From Planctomycetota bacterium (GTDB lineage: Bacteria > Planctomycetota > Phycisphaerae > Phycisphaerales > UBA1924): DNA of 64,000 nt. Below are positions 56,087-64,000 of this stretch, in pieces. The stretch spans positions 1-64,000 of the forward strand of contig JAFIFX010000006.1 of the NCBI GenBank assembly GCA_020831805.1, read 5' to 3'. A program made the translations under genes and the position numbers. The number at the start of each line of letters is the position of its first letter. Within the stretch, counting starts at the first letter, position 1. The notes under the pieces are model-generated. The model searched no databases, was not told the DNA's origin, and saw nothing but the letters and a program-made list of their open reading frames with translations.

Positions 56087-57274
56087 ATGATGCGAACCAT
56101 GGCCATGGCCGCCAGCCTGGCGCTCTCCGCCGCCCTCAGCGCCGCGGCGACCGATCACGAATGGAACAACCTCTTCAACGGCGAAGATCTCACCGGCTGG
56201 GTCGCCTCCGGCAGCTCGGACGCCTGGTCCGTCCGCGACGGCGAGATCGTCATCGTCCAGCCCGGCCGCGGCGGATGGCTCCGCACCGACCGCATGTACC
56301 GCGATTTCGAGCTCAAGCTCGACTTCTGGATGCCCGAGCGCGGCAACTCCGGCGTCGGCCTGCGCGGCTCGTCCGGCGGCGACCCCGCCTTTTCCGGCTT
56401 CGAGGTCCAGATCCTCGACACCCACGGCGAGGACCCCAATGTCCGCAACTGCGGCTCGATCTACGAGGCCGTGCCGCCCGCCGAGATGGCCGTCTACCCC
56501 CACGGGCGCTGGAACACCTACCGCATCCGCCTCGTCGGCGATGTCCTCGATGTGTGGCTCAACGGCCGCCAGATCCACAAGGCCACCCGCCTCGACGACC
56601 GCGGCTTCTACCGGCGCGAGGACCAGCCCCTCCCCCTCAACGCCCGCGCCACCACCGGCTACATCGCCCTCCAGGACCACGGCGAGCCCTTCCGCTTCCG
56701 CAACCTCCGCATCCGTGACCTCTCGCCCGATCCCGAGCCGGTGGGCATGGTCCATCTGGTGACCCGCATGGGCCAGGGCGGCGTGCCGGAAGGCTGGTTC
56801 TCAGAGGACTCCGGCACTTGGACCATCGAGAACGGCGCCCTCGTCGGCCGGGGCGGCCCCGGGCACCTCTTCACCCAGGCCGCCTACCGCGACTTCGAAC
56901 TCCGCGCTCTCGTCCGCGTCAACGAGCGCGGCAACTCGGGCATCTACTTCCGCACACGCCCCAACCCCGCCGCCAACAACCCCTGGCCCATCGGCCCCGA
57001 GGCGCAGATCGACAACCACGACCCCCGAAACTTCACCGGTGTCATCTACAACCAGGCTTGGCCGGTCTACATCAATGCCCCCATCACCCGCGACAATGCG
57101 TGGTTCGATTATCGAATCCGTGCCGAGGGCGGCCGCGTCCGAACATGGATCAACGGCATCCAGATGGTGGATGTGTTCATGGACGAGCCCACCGCCGGGC
57201 ACATCGCCCTCCAGGGACACCACGAAGGCAACGAGATCATGTTCAGGGACCTGCGGATCATCGAGCTGGACTGA
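56087..57274 (+). CDS. Double DUF1080 (3-keto-disaccharide hydrolase-like) secreted protein
   Basis: A 395-residue protein with a signal peptide ('MAMAASLALSAALSAAA') and two DUF1080 beta-jelly-roll domains: the first with 'LFNGEDLTGWVASG', 'YRDFELKLDFWMPERGNSGVGLR' and the second with 'YRDFELRALVRVNERGNSGIYFR', showing an internal duplication of about 190 residues each. DUF1080 proteins act as 3-keto-glycoside hydrolases or lectin-like binders. I set the start at 56087 (AGGAAAGGAA upstream); the frame to 56024 overlaps the previous gene. Ends the operon, followed by a strong terminator. Confidence 0.9.
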   Translation: MMRTMAMAASLALSAALSAAATDHEWNNLFNGEDLTGWVASGSSDAWSVRDGEIVIVQPGRGGWLRTDRMYRDFELKLDFWMPERGNSGVGLRGSSGGDPAFSGFEVQILDTHGEDPNVRNCGSIYEAVPPAEMAVYPHGRWNTYRIRLVGDVLDVWLNGRQIHKATRLDDRGFYRREDQPLPLNARATTGYIALQDHGEPFRFRNLRIRDLSPDPEPVGMVHLVTRMGQGGVPEGWFSEDSGTWTIENGALVGRGGPGHLFTQAAYRDFELRALVRVNERGNSGIYFRTRPNPAANNPWPIGPEAQIDNHDPRNFTGVIYNQAWPVYINAPITRDNAWFDYRIRAEGGRVRTWINGIQMVDVFMDEPTAGHIALQGHHEGNEIMFRDLRIIELD

Positions 57275-57300
57275 GCTCGGCAACCCGACAGAGCAAGGCA

Positions 57301-57325
57301 AAAGCCCCCGGCCGGGGGCTTTTTT
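57301..57325 (+). terminator. Rho-independent terminator of the sugar operon
   Basis: Perfect 9-bp stem AAAGCCCCC-GGCCG-type core closing with GGGGGCTTT and a T6 tract, 26 nt after the DUF1080 stop. The A-run on the other side could also serve the convergent esterase gene. Confidence 0.9.
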
Positions 57326-57347
57326 CTTGGCTGGATTCGTGGCCCGG

Positions 57348-58661
57348 TCAGTTCCCCGCGGGAAACAGGAACCGCAGCGCCTCGGGGAATCGCTCCGCCC
57401 ATGCCGGCTCGTGGTGATGGGCGTCGGGTCGGATCAGCAGGCGTCGCCGGTCCTCTCCGAGCCCGGCGTCGGCCATGCGCTGGTCAAGCTCCTCAGCCCA
57501 GGCTTGGTACGCGGCGTTGCGTTCGGCGTCCCGGTCGCTGTTGCTCACCTCGCGACCGCCCATGCCCACGAACACCCGATCCGGCCAGACATCGATCGCG
57601 TCCAGGTACGACCGGGCCGCCACGCCGTCATCGGCCAGCAACGGAAGCGACTCGACGATCACACGCCCGAACACATCGGGGTGCTGCGTCGCCGCGTACA
57701 ACGAGATGGCGCCGCCGAGCGACGAACCGCCGATGCCCGTGTGCTCCGGACCGGTCCGGACCCGGAACGCCCGCTCGACCCGCGGCATGACCTCGTGCCG
57801 CATCCACGACACAAACTCCGGCCCCGACGCCCCGTGCCCCTGGATCGAACCGAACGGCAGGTACTCCGTCAGACGGTGCTCCCCGGCGTGGGGGATCCCG
57901 ACGATGATCAGCGGCCGGATCTCGCCGGCCTCGACAAGTTCCTGCGCCGTCTCGTCCGCGTGCCACTCGCCGGGCAGGCCGGGCATCTGCTCGAAGATGT
58001 TCTGCCCGTCCATCATGTACAGCACGGGATAGTCGCGGTCGGCGTTGTCCGGCTCGTCGTACCCCGGCGGCAGCCAGACGAGCAGATCGCGCGACAGGGC
58101 CTCGGCCGCGCCGCCGCCGCCCCGCACGGGCAGCCGACGCACATCCCCCGTCACCTCGAGCCGCCGGTATGGGCCGGACGCCCGGACCACATCGGCCAGC
58201 GGGGCGGGCACGCGGAACTGCGGCACGGTGATCTCGATCACCGGCCGCTCGCCGGGCCGGAGCTTCGAACGGTCCACCCTGGGCAGCGACCGGTTGTCGA
58301 TGACGCCCCCGTCCTCGTCCAGCTCCTCCCGGTCCCAGCCGCCCATCGTCATCTTGTAGGCGATGGTGGTGTTCGGGGGGATCCGGTCGATGACGATCTG
58401 CCACCGGGTGTCCGAGCGGGGCGAGAGGATGAAGTCCGGATCGGCCGGATTCCATCCGTTGATGCTCGAAGCGAAGTAGATGGGCTGGTCGGGCGTCGCC
58501 TGCCGAGACAGGTCATCCACCACCAGCACGAATCCCTGGGGAAGCAGCTCGGGCTGAACCATGTCGGGCTCCGAGGCGAACGCCGCGCTGGTCAGCATGG
58601 CCAGCGCGGCCGCGCGGGCGGCCAAAGGGGCAAGAAACGAACCGGTCTTGTTCATCCGCAT
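57348..58661 (-). CDS. Secreted esterase, enterochelin-esterase-like
   Basis: A 437-residue exported protein (ATG 58661; signal peptide 'APLAARAAALAMLTSAAFA'). An N-terminal carbohydrate-binding/E-set-like module ('PIYFASSINGWNPADPDFIL') precedes an alpha/beta-hydrolase esterase domain of the IroE/Fes (esterase D) group: 'YPVLYMMDGQNIF', nucleophile elbow 'GGSSLGGAISLY' and a late 'HHHEPAW' His region. It likely cleaves an ester on a sugar or polyphenol-like substrate outside the cytoplasm; a feruloyl/acetyl-xylan-type esterase is possible. Convergent with the sugar operon. Confidence 0.88.
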   Translation of the reverse strand: MRMNKTGSFLAPLAARAAALAMLTSAAFASEPDMVQPELLPQGFVLVVDDLSRQATPDQPIYFASSINGWNPADPDFILSPRSDTRWQIVIDRIPPNTTIAYKMTMGGWDREELDEDGGVIDNRSLPRVDRSKLRPGERPVIEITVPQFRVPAPLADVVRASGPYRRLEVTGDVRRLPVRGGGGAAEALSRDLLVWLPPGYDEPDNADRDYPVLYMMDGQNIFEQMPGLPGEWHADETAQELVEAGEIRPLIIVGIPHAGEHRLTEYLPFGSIQGHGASGPEFVSWMRHEVMPRVERAFRVRTGPEHTGIGGSSLGGAISLYAATQHPDVFGRVIVESLPLLADDGVAARSYLDAIDVWPDRVFVGMGGREVSNSDRDAERNAAYQAWAEELDQRMADAGLGEDRRRLLIRPDAHHHEPAWAERFPEALRFLFPAGN

Positions 58662-58709
58662 GATCTGGGCTCTCCGTGATCGTCTCATCGTACCGGGTTT
58701 GGAAAGAAA

Positions 58710-58733
58710 CCGCCCGCGCTTTCGCGCGGGCGG
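58710..58733 (-). terminator. Terminator of the dockerin-type gene
   Basis: 10-bp perfect stem CCGCCCGCGC / GCGCGGGCGG with a 4-nt loop, followed on the minus strand by TTTCTTT; 31 nt after the stop codon of the dockerin-type gene. Confidence 0.85.
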
Positions 58734-58764
58734 CACGGATCGGATTCGTCAGAAACTCAAACGA

Positions 58765-60816
58765 TCAGGGGCAGCCCTGGTTGAACAGGGTGATGAAGGC
58801 CGACACATCGAAGAAGTTCCAGAGCCCGTCGCCATTGATATCCGCGGCGGGGTCCTGGTTGTTGAAGGCGGCGATGAAGGCCGACACGTCGAAGAAGTTG
58901 ACCTGGCCGTCGTTGTTGAAGTCGGCGATGCAGTCCACCACCGGAGGCTGCGAGAGGTTCACGAACTGCTGGCCGGGGATCTGGGAGAAGTCCAGATCGT
59001 TGATCCCGTCGCCGTTGCTGTCGCGCGGGCCGATGTTCGGCGAGCCGTCCGGCAGACCGCCGAGGACCTGGTTGGACACGAAGTCGAAGCCGGCGTTGGC
59101 GATCCAGCCGGCGATCAGGATGTCCTGCTGACCGTCCCAGCCCAGCTCGTCCAGATCGATCGAGATCTCGATGCCGGTGTTGACGGCCTGCACCGCGGCC
59201 GGGTCGGCCGCGTCGGAGGTCACGCCGCCCACGTTCGAGTTGTTGATCGCGACCTCGATGAGATTGGGGATCGGCGCCATCGGGTTGTCCGCCGTCAGGC
59301 GGGGCCCGTAGTTGGCGAAGAGGCTGCCCAGCGAGCCGTCCTGGATGTCGACGCGCGGGCCGTCGAAGAGCAGGACCGGGGTGCTGGCGACCGGGCCGCC
59401 GTAGAACGAGCCGTAGTCGGTGATCACGCCGAAGAACGGGTCGATGTTCGCCCCGTTGGTACGCAGGACCGCCGCGTCGGCGAACCGCTGGAGCTGGTTC
59501 GTCCCGCCGTCCACGCCGTTGTTGATGTTCAGCCAGTAGTTGGCCGAGAAGCCGTCATCAAACCTGATGCCAGCGTTGCTGTTCAGCCCGTTGAACGAGA
59601 TGTCCACATTGTCGTCGCGGAGGATGTTCTGCCCACCCGGACGGCTGTCGAAGAACAGCTGCAGCTTGTTGTAGTTCGCCTCGATGTTGCCTCCGATGAA
59701 GACATAGAGCCGGTTGTTGACCGTGTCGATGTACGACCGGATGTTGTTCAGCTCGGATCCGTAGGCCCAGTCGGCGTCGGGCGCGATCGGGGTCGGCGAG
59801 GCCGGCTCGCCCAGCACGCCCTCGGTGTTCGAGTTATCCACGCCCAGGCCGATCGAGGGGGCCTGGCCGTCGCCGTTCGTCAAGGTACCGGCGCCGGCCG
59901 CGCCATAGCCGGAGATGTTGCCGGCCAGCAGGATCTGCGAGGAGAGATTGCCGAAGAACACCCGCGGCACATTGATCGTGCCCGGATCGCCGTCGTCGTT
60001 GAAGGTGTCCACCGAAAGCAGGTAGTTGGCGGCGAACCCGCTGTCGAACACCTGCCCGGCCTGGCCGCCCGGGATGAACCCGCCCGCGCCGGAGCCGCCG
60101 CTCAGCGTCGAGCTGCCGCCCGGCCCGGTATCCAGGTAGATGTCGATCGCGTTGCCGTTGGTCTCGAGGTTGCCCGCGACGAAGATGTACAGGTTGGTGG
60201 CGTCCTTGGCCATGTACACCGCGTTGATCTCGGAACCGCCGCTCCCGTCTCCGGAACCGTCGACGGTCCCCGCGGTCATGTTCCCGAAGGCGGTGTAGTT
60301 CGTCTGCAGGAACACCCGCTGGTAGTTGCTGCCCGCGACCCCGCCGTCGAGCTGGCCGTCGAGCGCGGGCGTCCCGGTCGGCAGCGAGCCGAGGTTGACG
60401 GTCACGAACTGCTGGGTCGTGTCGAACGGCGGGTTGTTAAAGTCCACCGGCCCGCCGATGTTCGGCGTGTCGATCGGCAGCGAGCCGATGATCTGGTTCG
60501 ACTTGAAAGTCCGATCGCCCGAGATGACCCAGCCCGAAATCCGGATCGTCTCGCTGCCCGACAGGCCCAGCGCGCCCAGCGGCACGCGGATCTCGATGCC
60601 GGTGTCCACAACCTCGGGGTTGCCGAAGTTCCCACCGGTGAAATCACCGGCCTGGTTGTCACCGAAGCCCGTGGGCACATTGTTGAACCACAGGATGTCG
60701 CTGTAAAACTGGCCTTCGTTGACCGGGTCGAACACCCCGTCAATCGTGGGCTGCGCCGCGCTCACGCCGGCCGCGGCGAAGAGCGTTGCCACGGTCACGA
60801 CCTTGCAGATCTTCAT
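58765..60816 (-). CDS. Secreted protein with repeated sugar-binding-like domains and dockerin-like C-terminus
   Basis: A 683-residue protein; the ATG at 60816 is preceded by GAGGGAG. Signal peptide 'VVTVATLFAAAGVSA', then three or more related beta-rich modules: blocks such as 'GIEIRVPLGALGLSGSETIRISGW' and 'GIEISIDLDELGWDGQQDILIAGW', and 'NLYIFVAGNLETNGNAIDIYLDTGPGG' with 'RLYVFIGGNIEANYNKLQLFFDSRPGG', show internal duplication. The C-terminus 'DFNNDGQVNFFDVSAFIAAF' plus 'DINGDGLWNFFDVSAFITLF' is a pair of EF-hand-like dockerin repeats ending in Cys, as in planctomycete dockerin-type surface proteins. Possibly a carbohydrate-binding surface protein. Confidence 0.88.
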   Translation of the reverse strand: MKICKVVTVATLFAAAGVSAAQPTIDGVFDPVNEGQFYSDILWFNNVPTGFGDNQAGDFTGGNFGNPEVVDTGIEIRVPLGALGLSGSETIRISGWVISGDRTFKSNQIIGSLPIDTPNIGGPVDFNNPPFDTTQQFVTVNLGSLPTGTPALDGQLDGGVAGSNYQRVFLQTNYTAFGNMTAGTVDGSGDGSGGSEINAVYMAKDATNLYIFVAGNLETNGNAIDIYLDTGPGGSSTLSGGSGAGGFIPGGQAGQVFDSGFAANYLLSVDTFNDDGDPGTINVPRVFFGNLSSQILLAGNISGYGAAGAGTLTNGDGQAPSIGLGVDNSNTEGVLGEPASPTPIAPDADWAYGSELNNIRSYIDTVNNRLYVFIGGNIEANYNKLQLFFDSRPGGQNILRDDNVDISFNGLNSNAGIRFDDGFSANYWLNINNGVDGGTNQLQRFADAAVLRTNGANIDPFFGVITDYGSFYGGPVASTPVLLFDGPRVDIQDGSLGSLFANYGPRLTADNPMAPIPNLIEVAINNSNVGGVTSDAADPAAVQAVNTGIEISIDLDELGWDGQQDILIAGWIANAGFDFVSNQVLGGLPDGSPNIGPRDSNGDGINDLDFSQIPGQQFVNLSQPPVVDCIADFNNDGQVNFFDVSAFIAAFNNQDPAADINGDGLWNFFDVSAFITLFNQGCP

Positions 60817-60995
60817 GGTTTTCTCCCTCATTCAGAATCACGGAACGGGCACGCCCGCCCCGGTCTTTGGCATCCAAAGCCCACGCCTCACACGGCGGGG
60901 CCCGGAGTTACAGCATAGCGAAACCCGTTTCCGGATGCGAGCAAGAAATGGGGCAATTCAGCCGAGTACGGAGCCTCGTTCCCGGTTCTCCGGAC

Positions 60996-63074
60996 CTACC
61001 GATAGGACAGAACCCGCACCCGAATCACCCCCTCCAAGGCCTCAGATCCGCCCTCCGGCCCCGCCAGGTCTTCCACCGCCCAACCCAAAGGCGTCTCCCG
61101 GAAAGTGGGTTCCCCGGTTCGGGCGATCGCCGCCTCCACCATCCGCCCGCCGAGCCACCGGCGCACCACGACCCCGTCACCCGGCCCGGCCACGACCTCA
61201 ACCGCCCCGAAACGCAGCACGCCCTCCACCCCGGGGCTCCCACGCCATCCCAGCAACGCCGCCACATCACCCAGGAACGCCCCGTCTGGCCCGTCCGGAT
61301 GCTCGCCGAGATCCGGCCACGGGATCGGCCGCCGGTTGTCCGGATCGTCCGCCCCCGGCAGCGCGAACTCGTCCCCGTTGTAGATCATCGGCGAGCCCGG
61401 CAGCACCGCCAGCAGCGCGTACGCCGTCAGCAACCGACGCTTCGCCTCCGCCCCCACCGGCCCCGCGTCGTACCGGGAGCCCGCCGTCCACGGCGTGGCC
61501 TGCTGATCAAACCCCCGCGCGAAGTCGTTCTGCATCAGCGACGCCCCCCGCTCGGTGTCGTGCGAGGCGATCAGCGTCATCTGCGCCAGCGTGTGCCGGG
61601 GGTGGTGGTGCAGCACCGCGTTGACCCGCTCGGCGAAGCGGGCTGCGTCGGTGTCCGCCCGCCCGATCGACAGCCAGTCCGCGATCGGATAGGCCAGCGG
61701 GTAGTTCATCTGGGCGTCGAACGCGGCCCCGTCGAACCACAACGCCGCATCGGTCCAGATCTCACCCACCAGCACCGCCTCGGGGTTGATCGAGCGGACC
61801 AACGCCCGCCAGTCCCGCCAGAACGCCCGGCCGATGTCCGGCGCGACATCCAGCCGCCACCCGTCGATCCCGCGGCCCGGATCCCCGTCCGGCGCCATCC
61901 ACCGCCGGGTGACCGCGTACACATGCGCCTTCGGCCCGGGCGCGAGGTCGCCCTCGGGCGTCTGGCGGAACTCGGGCAGCGCCCCGTTGGGCCGGTCCCA
62001 CGCCTCGTACCGCACCAACCGCCCGTCCTCCGGATCGAACTCGGCCTTGAACCAGTCCGCGTACCGCGACGCCGCCCCGTGTTCGACCACATCCCGGAAC
62101 GCGAAATGCTCCCGGCCCACATGGTTCCACACCCCGTCGAGGATCACGCGCAGCCCCCGCTTGCGAGCCTCCGGGATCAGCACATCGATCAGATACCGGT
62201 CCGCCGGCTCCCACCCCCAGGTGGTCTCGTCGAGCGGGTCCTCGCCCGAACGGTCCACCGGCCCGGGCTCGCCGGGATGCCCGAGCGTGGGGTCCACATG
62301 CCGATGGTCCAGGGCCTCGTACTTATGCAACGACCGCGCCTCGAACACCGGGCACAGGTACAACCCCGTCGCCCCCAGCCCGGCGATGTGATCGAGCATG
62401 TCCACCACGCCCTGCAGATCCCCACCGTACCGCCGCTGGAAAATCACCTGCCCCACGCTCCCCCACCCCCCCGACCACCGCCCGGGATCGCTCGAGTAGA
62501 ACCGCGGGTCCACCACCCGCCGGTTCCACAGCATCTCGATCTCCTCGTGGCTGACCGCATGAAACGGCTCGTCCCACCCCAGCAGGGTCAGATCCCAGCC
62601 CCGCGGGTCATTCGCCAGGTTCCCGTTGCGGAACCGCTCAGGGAACACCTGGTACCACACCACGCCCTTGGCCCAATCGGGCGCCTCCTCCGGCGAGGCC
62701 CCGCCCACGGCCACCATCACCGGCTCCCGCAACGCCCATTCCTCCCCGTCATGGGCCCAGATCTCCGCCCGCAGCGTCACCCCTGGACGCAACGCACCGG
62801 GCGTGTCGATCCGGGCGGCCAGCCACCCCGGATGGGCCGCATCCGCCCGGAACGGCGTCCGCCGCACCCCCTCGGATCCGCCCAGCCGCAGTTCAACATC
62901 CTCCCGATCCACCCGGGCGACCTCCAGCCGCACCTCGACCACGCCCGGATCCCGGCTGACCACCCGAACCAGCGGTCGGAGCGGATCCGACCCCTTATTC
63001 AAGGGGGATGCAATCGCAGCCTGGGCGATGACCCCGTGGAAAAGAACCATGGCGAGCGTGGTACGAAAGCACAT
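60996..63074 (-). CDS. Secreted GH13 alpha-amylase-family enzyme
   Basis: A 692-residue exported enzyme (start ATG 63074, chosen for GGAGGT 7 nt upstream; ATG 63092 is the alternative). An N-terminal beta domain precedes a GH13 (beta/alpha)8 catalytic core with all four conserved regions: 'VILDGVWNHVG', 'IDGWRLDVAPD' (nucleophile Asp), 'VLVGEIW' (acid/base Glu) and 'LIASHDTER'. A C-terminal beta domain ends the chain. The pattern with 'WYQVFPERFRNGN' and 'GGDLQGVVDMLDHIAGLG' fits the cyclomaltodextrinase/neopullulanase-type subfamilies. It would cleave alpha-glucans in the periplasm. Confidence 0.93.
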   Translation of the reverse strand: MCFRTTLAMVLFHGVIAQAAIASPLNKGSDPLRPLVRVVSRDPGVVEVRLEVARVDREDVELRLGGSEGVRRTPFRADAAHPGWLAARIDTPGALRPGVTLRAEIWAHDGEEWALREPVMVAVGGASPEEAPDWAKGVVWYQVFPERFRNGNLANDPRGWDLTLLGWDEPFHAVSHEEIEMLWNRRVVDPRFYSSDPGRWSGGWGSVGQVIFQRRYGGDLQGVVDMLDHIAGLGATGLYLCPVFEARSLHKYEALDHRHVDPTLGHPGEPGPVDRSGEDPLDETTWGWEPADRYLIDVLIPEARKRGLRVILDGVWNHVGREHFAFRDVVEHGAASRYADWFKAEFDPEDGRLVRYEAWDRPNGALPEFRQTPEGDLAPGPKAHVYAVTRRWMAPDGDPGRGIDGWRLDVAPDIGRAFWRDWRALVRSINPEAVLVGEIWTDAALWFDGAAFDAQMNYPLAYPIADWLSIGRADTDAARFAERVNAVLHHHPRHTLAQMTLIASHDTERGASLMQNDFARGFDQQATPWTAGSRYDAGPVGAEAKRRLLTAYALLAVLPGSPMIYNGDEFALPGADDPDNRRPIPWPDLGEHPDGPDGAFLGDVAALLGWRGSPGVEGVLRFGAVEVVAGPGDGVVVRRWLGGRMVEAAIARTGEPTFRETPLGWAVEDLAGPEGGSEALEGVIRVRVLSYR

Positions 63075-63177
63075 TCGGTTGACCTCCACCATGGCGATCT
63101 GTTAGACTCGCGCTGAGGGACAGGGCCGCTTGTCGGCCTGCATTTGAATGCCGGTATCACCGGTATTGAGGGAAACG

Positions 63178-64000
63178 ATGTCGGAACGGTACCGCGCCGG
63201 ACGCCGCGAAGGGGCTTTCACGCTCATCGAACTGCTTGTGGTGATCGCGATCATCGCCCTGCTGATCGGGATCCTGCTCCCCGCGATCGGCAAGGCGCGA
63301 CAGACCGCTCAGGATCTTCGCTGCCAGGCCAACAACCGGTCCATCGGCCAGGCCATGCTGCTCTACAGCAACGATTTCCGGGACTGGTTCCCGGTGATCC
63401 CGGTCCAGTCGCCCACCGGGCCGCGCCTCACTCGCGAGCAGATCTTCGCAAGACAGCACACCGCCGGCGGTGTCGCGGGCCTCTTCAGCCTGTTCCAGGT
63501 CGGCGACGCTCAATGGGACGGGGATGGTGCTCCCATCGGCGACCGGGGCTACCTGGGCAACCCCGTCACGGGCATCGGAAGGTACGCCGACGGCAGCGAT
63601 CGCCCGATCATGCGAGGATACCTCGAGTCCCTCGAGGTGCTTGTCTGCCCCCGGGATCGGGAGACTCGCTACTTCGGCTGGCAGGGGGATATCTCCATCC
63701 GACGCTACGCGCAGGGAACGCCCAAGATCCCCGAAGCCCCGCAGCGTGAACAGGATGTCATCTCCTACAACATCAGCTACCTCTACTTCGCCGGTCTGCG
63801 CCCGATCGACCCGGACGTGCTGGTCCCCCCCGTGATCTGGGGCGACGAAACCAATACCAACGACATCGCGCTGAACGCGTTCTACGGCTACAACTGGTAT
63901 CAGGACACCCCTGGCAGCGAACCGCAATCGACCCTCGACATCGTCGGCTTCAACCCGCAGACCGGCTACGGCAAGGTTGACAACCACGGTGACCGTGGCG
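63178..64000 (+). CDS. Prepilin-type N-terminal cleavage/methylation protein (partial, runs off window)
   Basis: Starts at ATG 63178 after GAGGGAAAC and is open to the window end; about 274 residues are visible. The N-terminus '[20 protein letters not shown]' is the type IV prepilin signature (cleavage before F, conserved E at +5). '[13 protein letters not shown]' follows, typical of planctomycete DUF1559-like and related pseudopilin proteins. The remainder is a soluble domain with '[24 protein letters not shown]' and '[13 protein letters not shown]'. Such proteins are processed by a prepilin peptidase and form surface or secretion pseudopili. The C-terminus is not in this window. Confidence 0.88.
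   Translation, partial: MSERYRAGRREGAFTLIELLVVIAIIALLIGILLPAIGKARQTAQDLRCQANNRSIGQAMLLYSNDFRDWFPVIPVQSPTGPRLTREQIFARQHTAGGVAGLFSLFQVGDAQWDGDGAPIGDRGYLGNPVTGIGRYADGSDRPIMRGYLESLEVLVCPRDRETRYFGWQGDISIRRYAQGTPKIPEAPQREQDVISYNISYLYFAGLRPIDPDVLVPPVIWGDETNTNDIALNAFYGYNWYQDTPGSEPQSTLDIVGFNPQTGYGKVDNHGDRG

Noticed and set aside
58561..60918. Long plus-strand ORF (785 residues) opposite the dockerin-type gene
   Set aside because: Val/Arg/Asp-rich antisense shadow; the minus strand carries a clear secreted protein.

Overview
The window is a high-G+C chromosome segment that most resembles a planctomycete, probably of the Phycisphaerae. The evidence is Tat-exported Gfo/Idh/MocA oxidoreductases next to DUF1080 and sugar-isomerase-like proteins, a secreted protein with a two-repeat dockerin-like C-terminus, two proteins with a PEP-CTERM-like tail, two ECF sigma factor (PF07638 type)/Ser-Thr kinase pairs, a complete MoxR-DUF58-Bat operon, and prepilin-type secreted proteins. 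This placement is an inference; there is no rRNA gene in the window.

Layout. 0-1 kb is A+T-richer and holds a Cys-rich unknown gene. 1-6 kb has small unknown genes, smpB, a cardiolipin synthase-like gene and a solitary atpC. 6.2-7.9 kb is an A+T-rich two-gene insert, a DUF262 (ParB/GmrS-like) protein with a HEPN RNase, which looks like a defence or toxin module. 8-14 kb has small membrane proteins, a zinc alcohol dehydrogenase, a PEP-CTERM-like protein, a zinc-ribbon membrane protein and trigger factor, separated by many palindromic intergenic repeats. 14.4-18.5 kb is a surface-polysaccharide mini-cluster (flippase, glycosyltransferase, LPS-kinase-like protein, thymidylate-kinase-like protein). 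tRNA-Leu(CAA) and a DUF3467 gene lead into the MoxR/DUF58/BatA/BatB/BatC/BatD/BatE operon (19.4-28 kb), which ends convergently with an AbgT transporter. 29.8-35.7 kb carries ECF sigma 1, kinase 1, a DadA-like oxidoreductase and an UppP-like membrane protein that lacks a catalytic Glu.

35.8-45.1 kb is an integrated mobile element of about 9.2 kb in tRNA-Gly(CCC), bounded by a 44-bp perfect direct repeat of the tRNA 3' part. It encodes a tyrosine integrase, a primase-polymerase/DUF3987 replication protein, two ribbon-helix-helix-like proteins, small unknown genes and a fused prohead protease-major capsid protein. No terminase, portal or tail gene was recognised. This is the best candidate in the window for a little-described system: a minimal capsid-encoding, satellite-like element.

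45.5-50.7 kb holds a second PEP-CTERM-like protein, ECF sigma 2 translationally coupled to kinase 2 (which has an HLD rather than HRD catalytic loop), and an ApbE-like lipoprotein. 50.7-57.3 kb is a tightly packed operon of a SUMF1-like protein, two Gfo/Idh/MocA dehydrogenases, two TIM-barrel isomerase-like proteins and a double DUF1080 protein, consistent with oxidised (3-keto) sugar catabolism outside the cytoplasm. 57.3-64 kb has a secreted esterase, the dockerin-type protein, a secreted GH13 amylase-family enzyme and the start of a prepilin-like gene that runs off the window.
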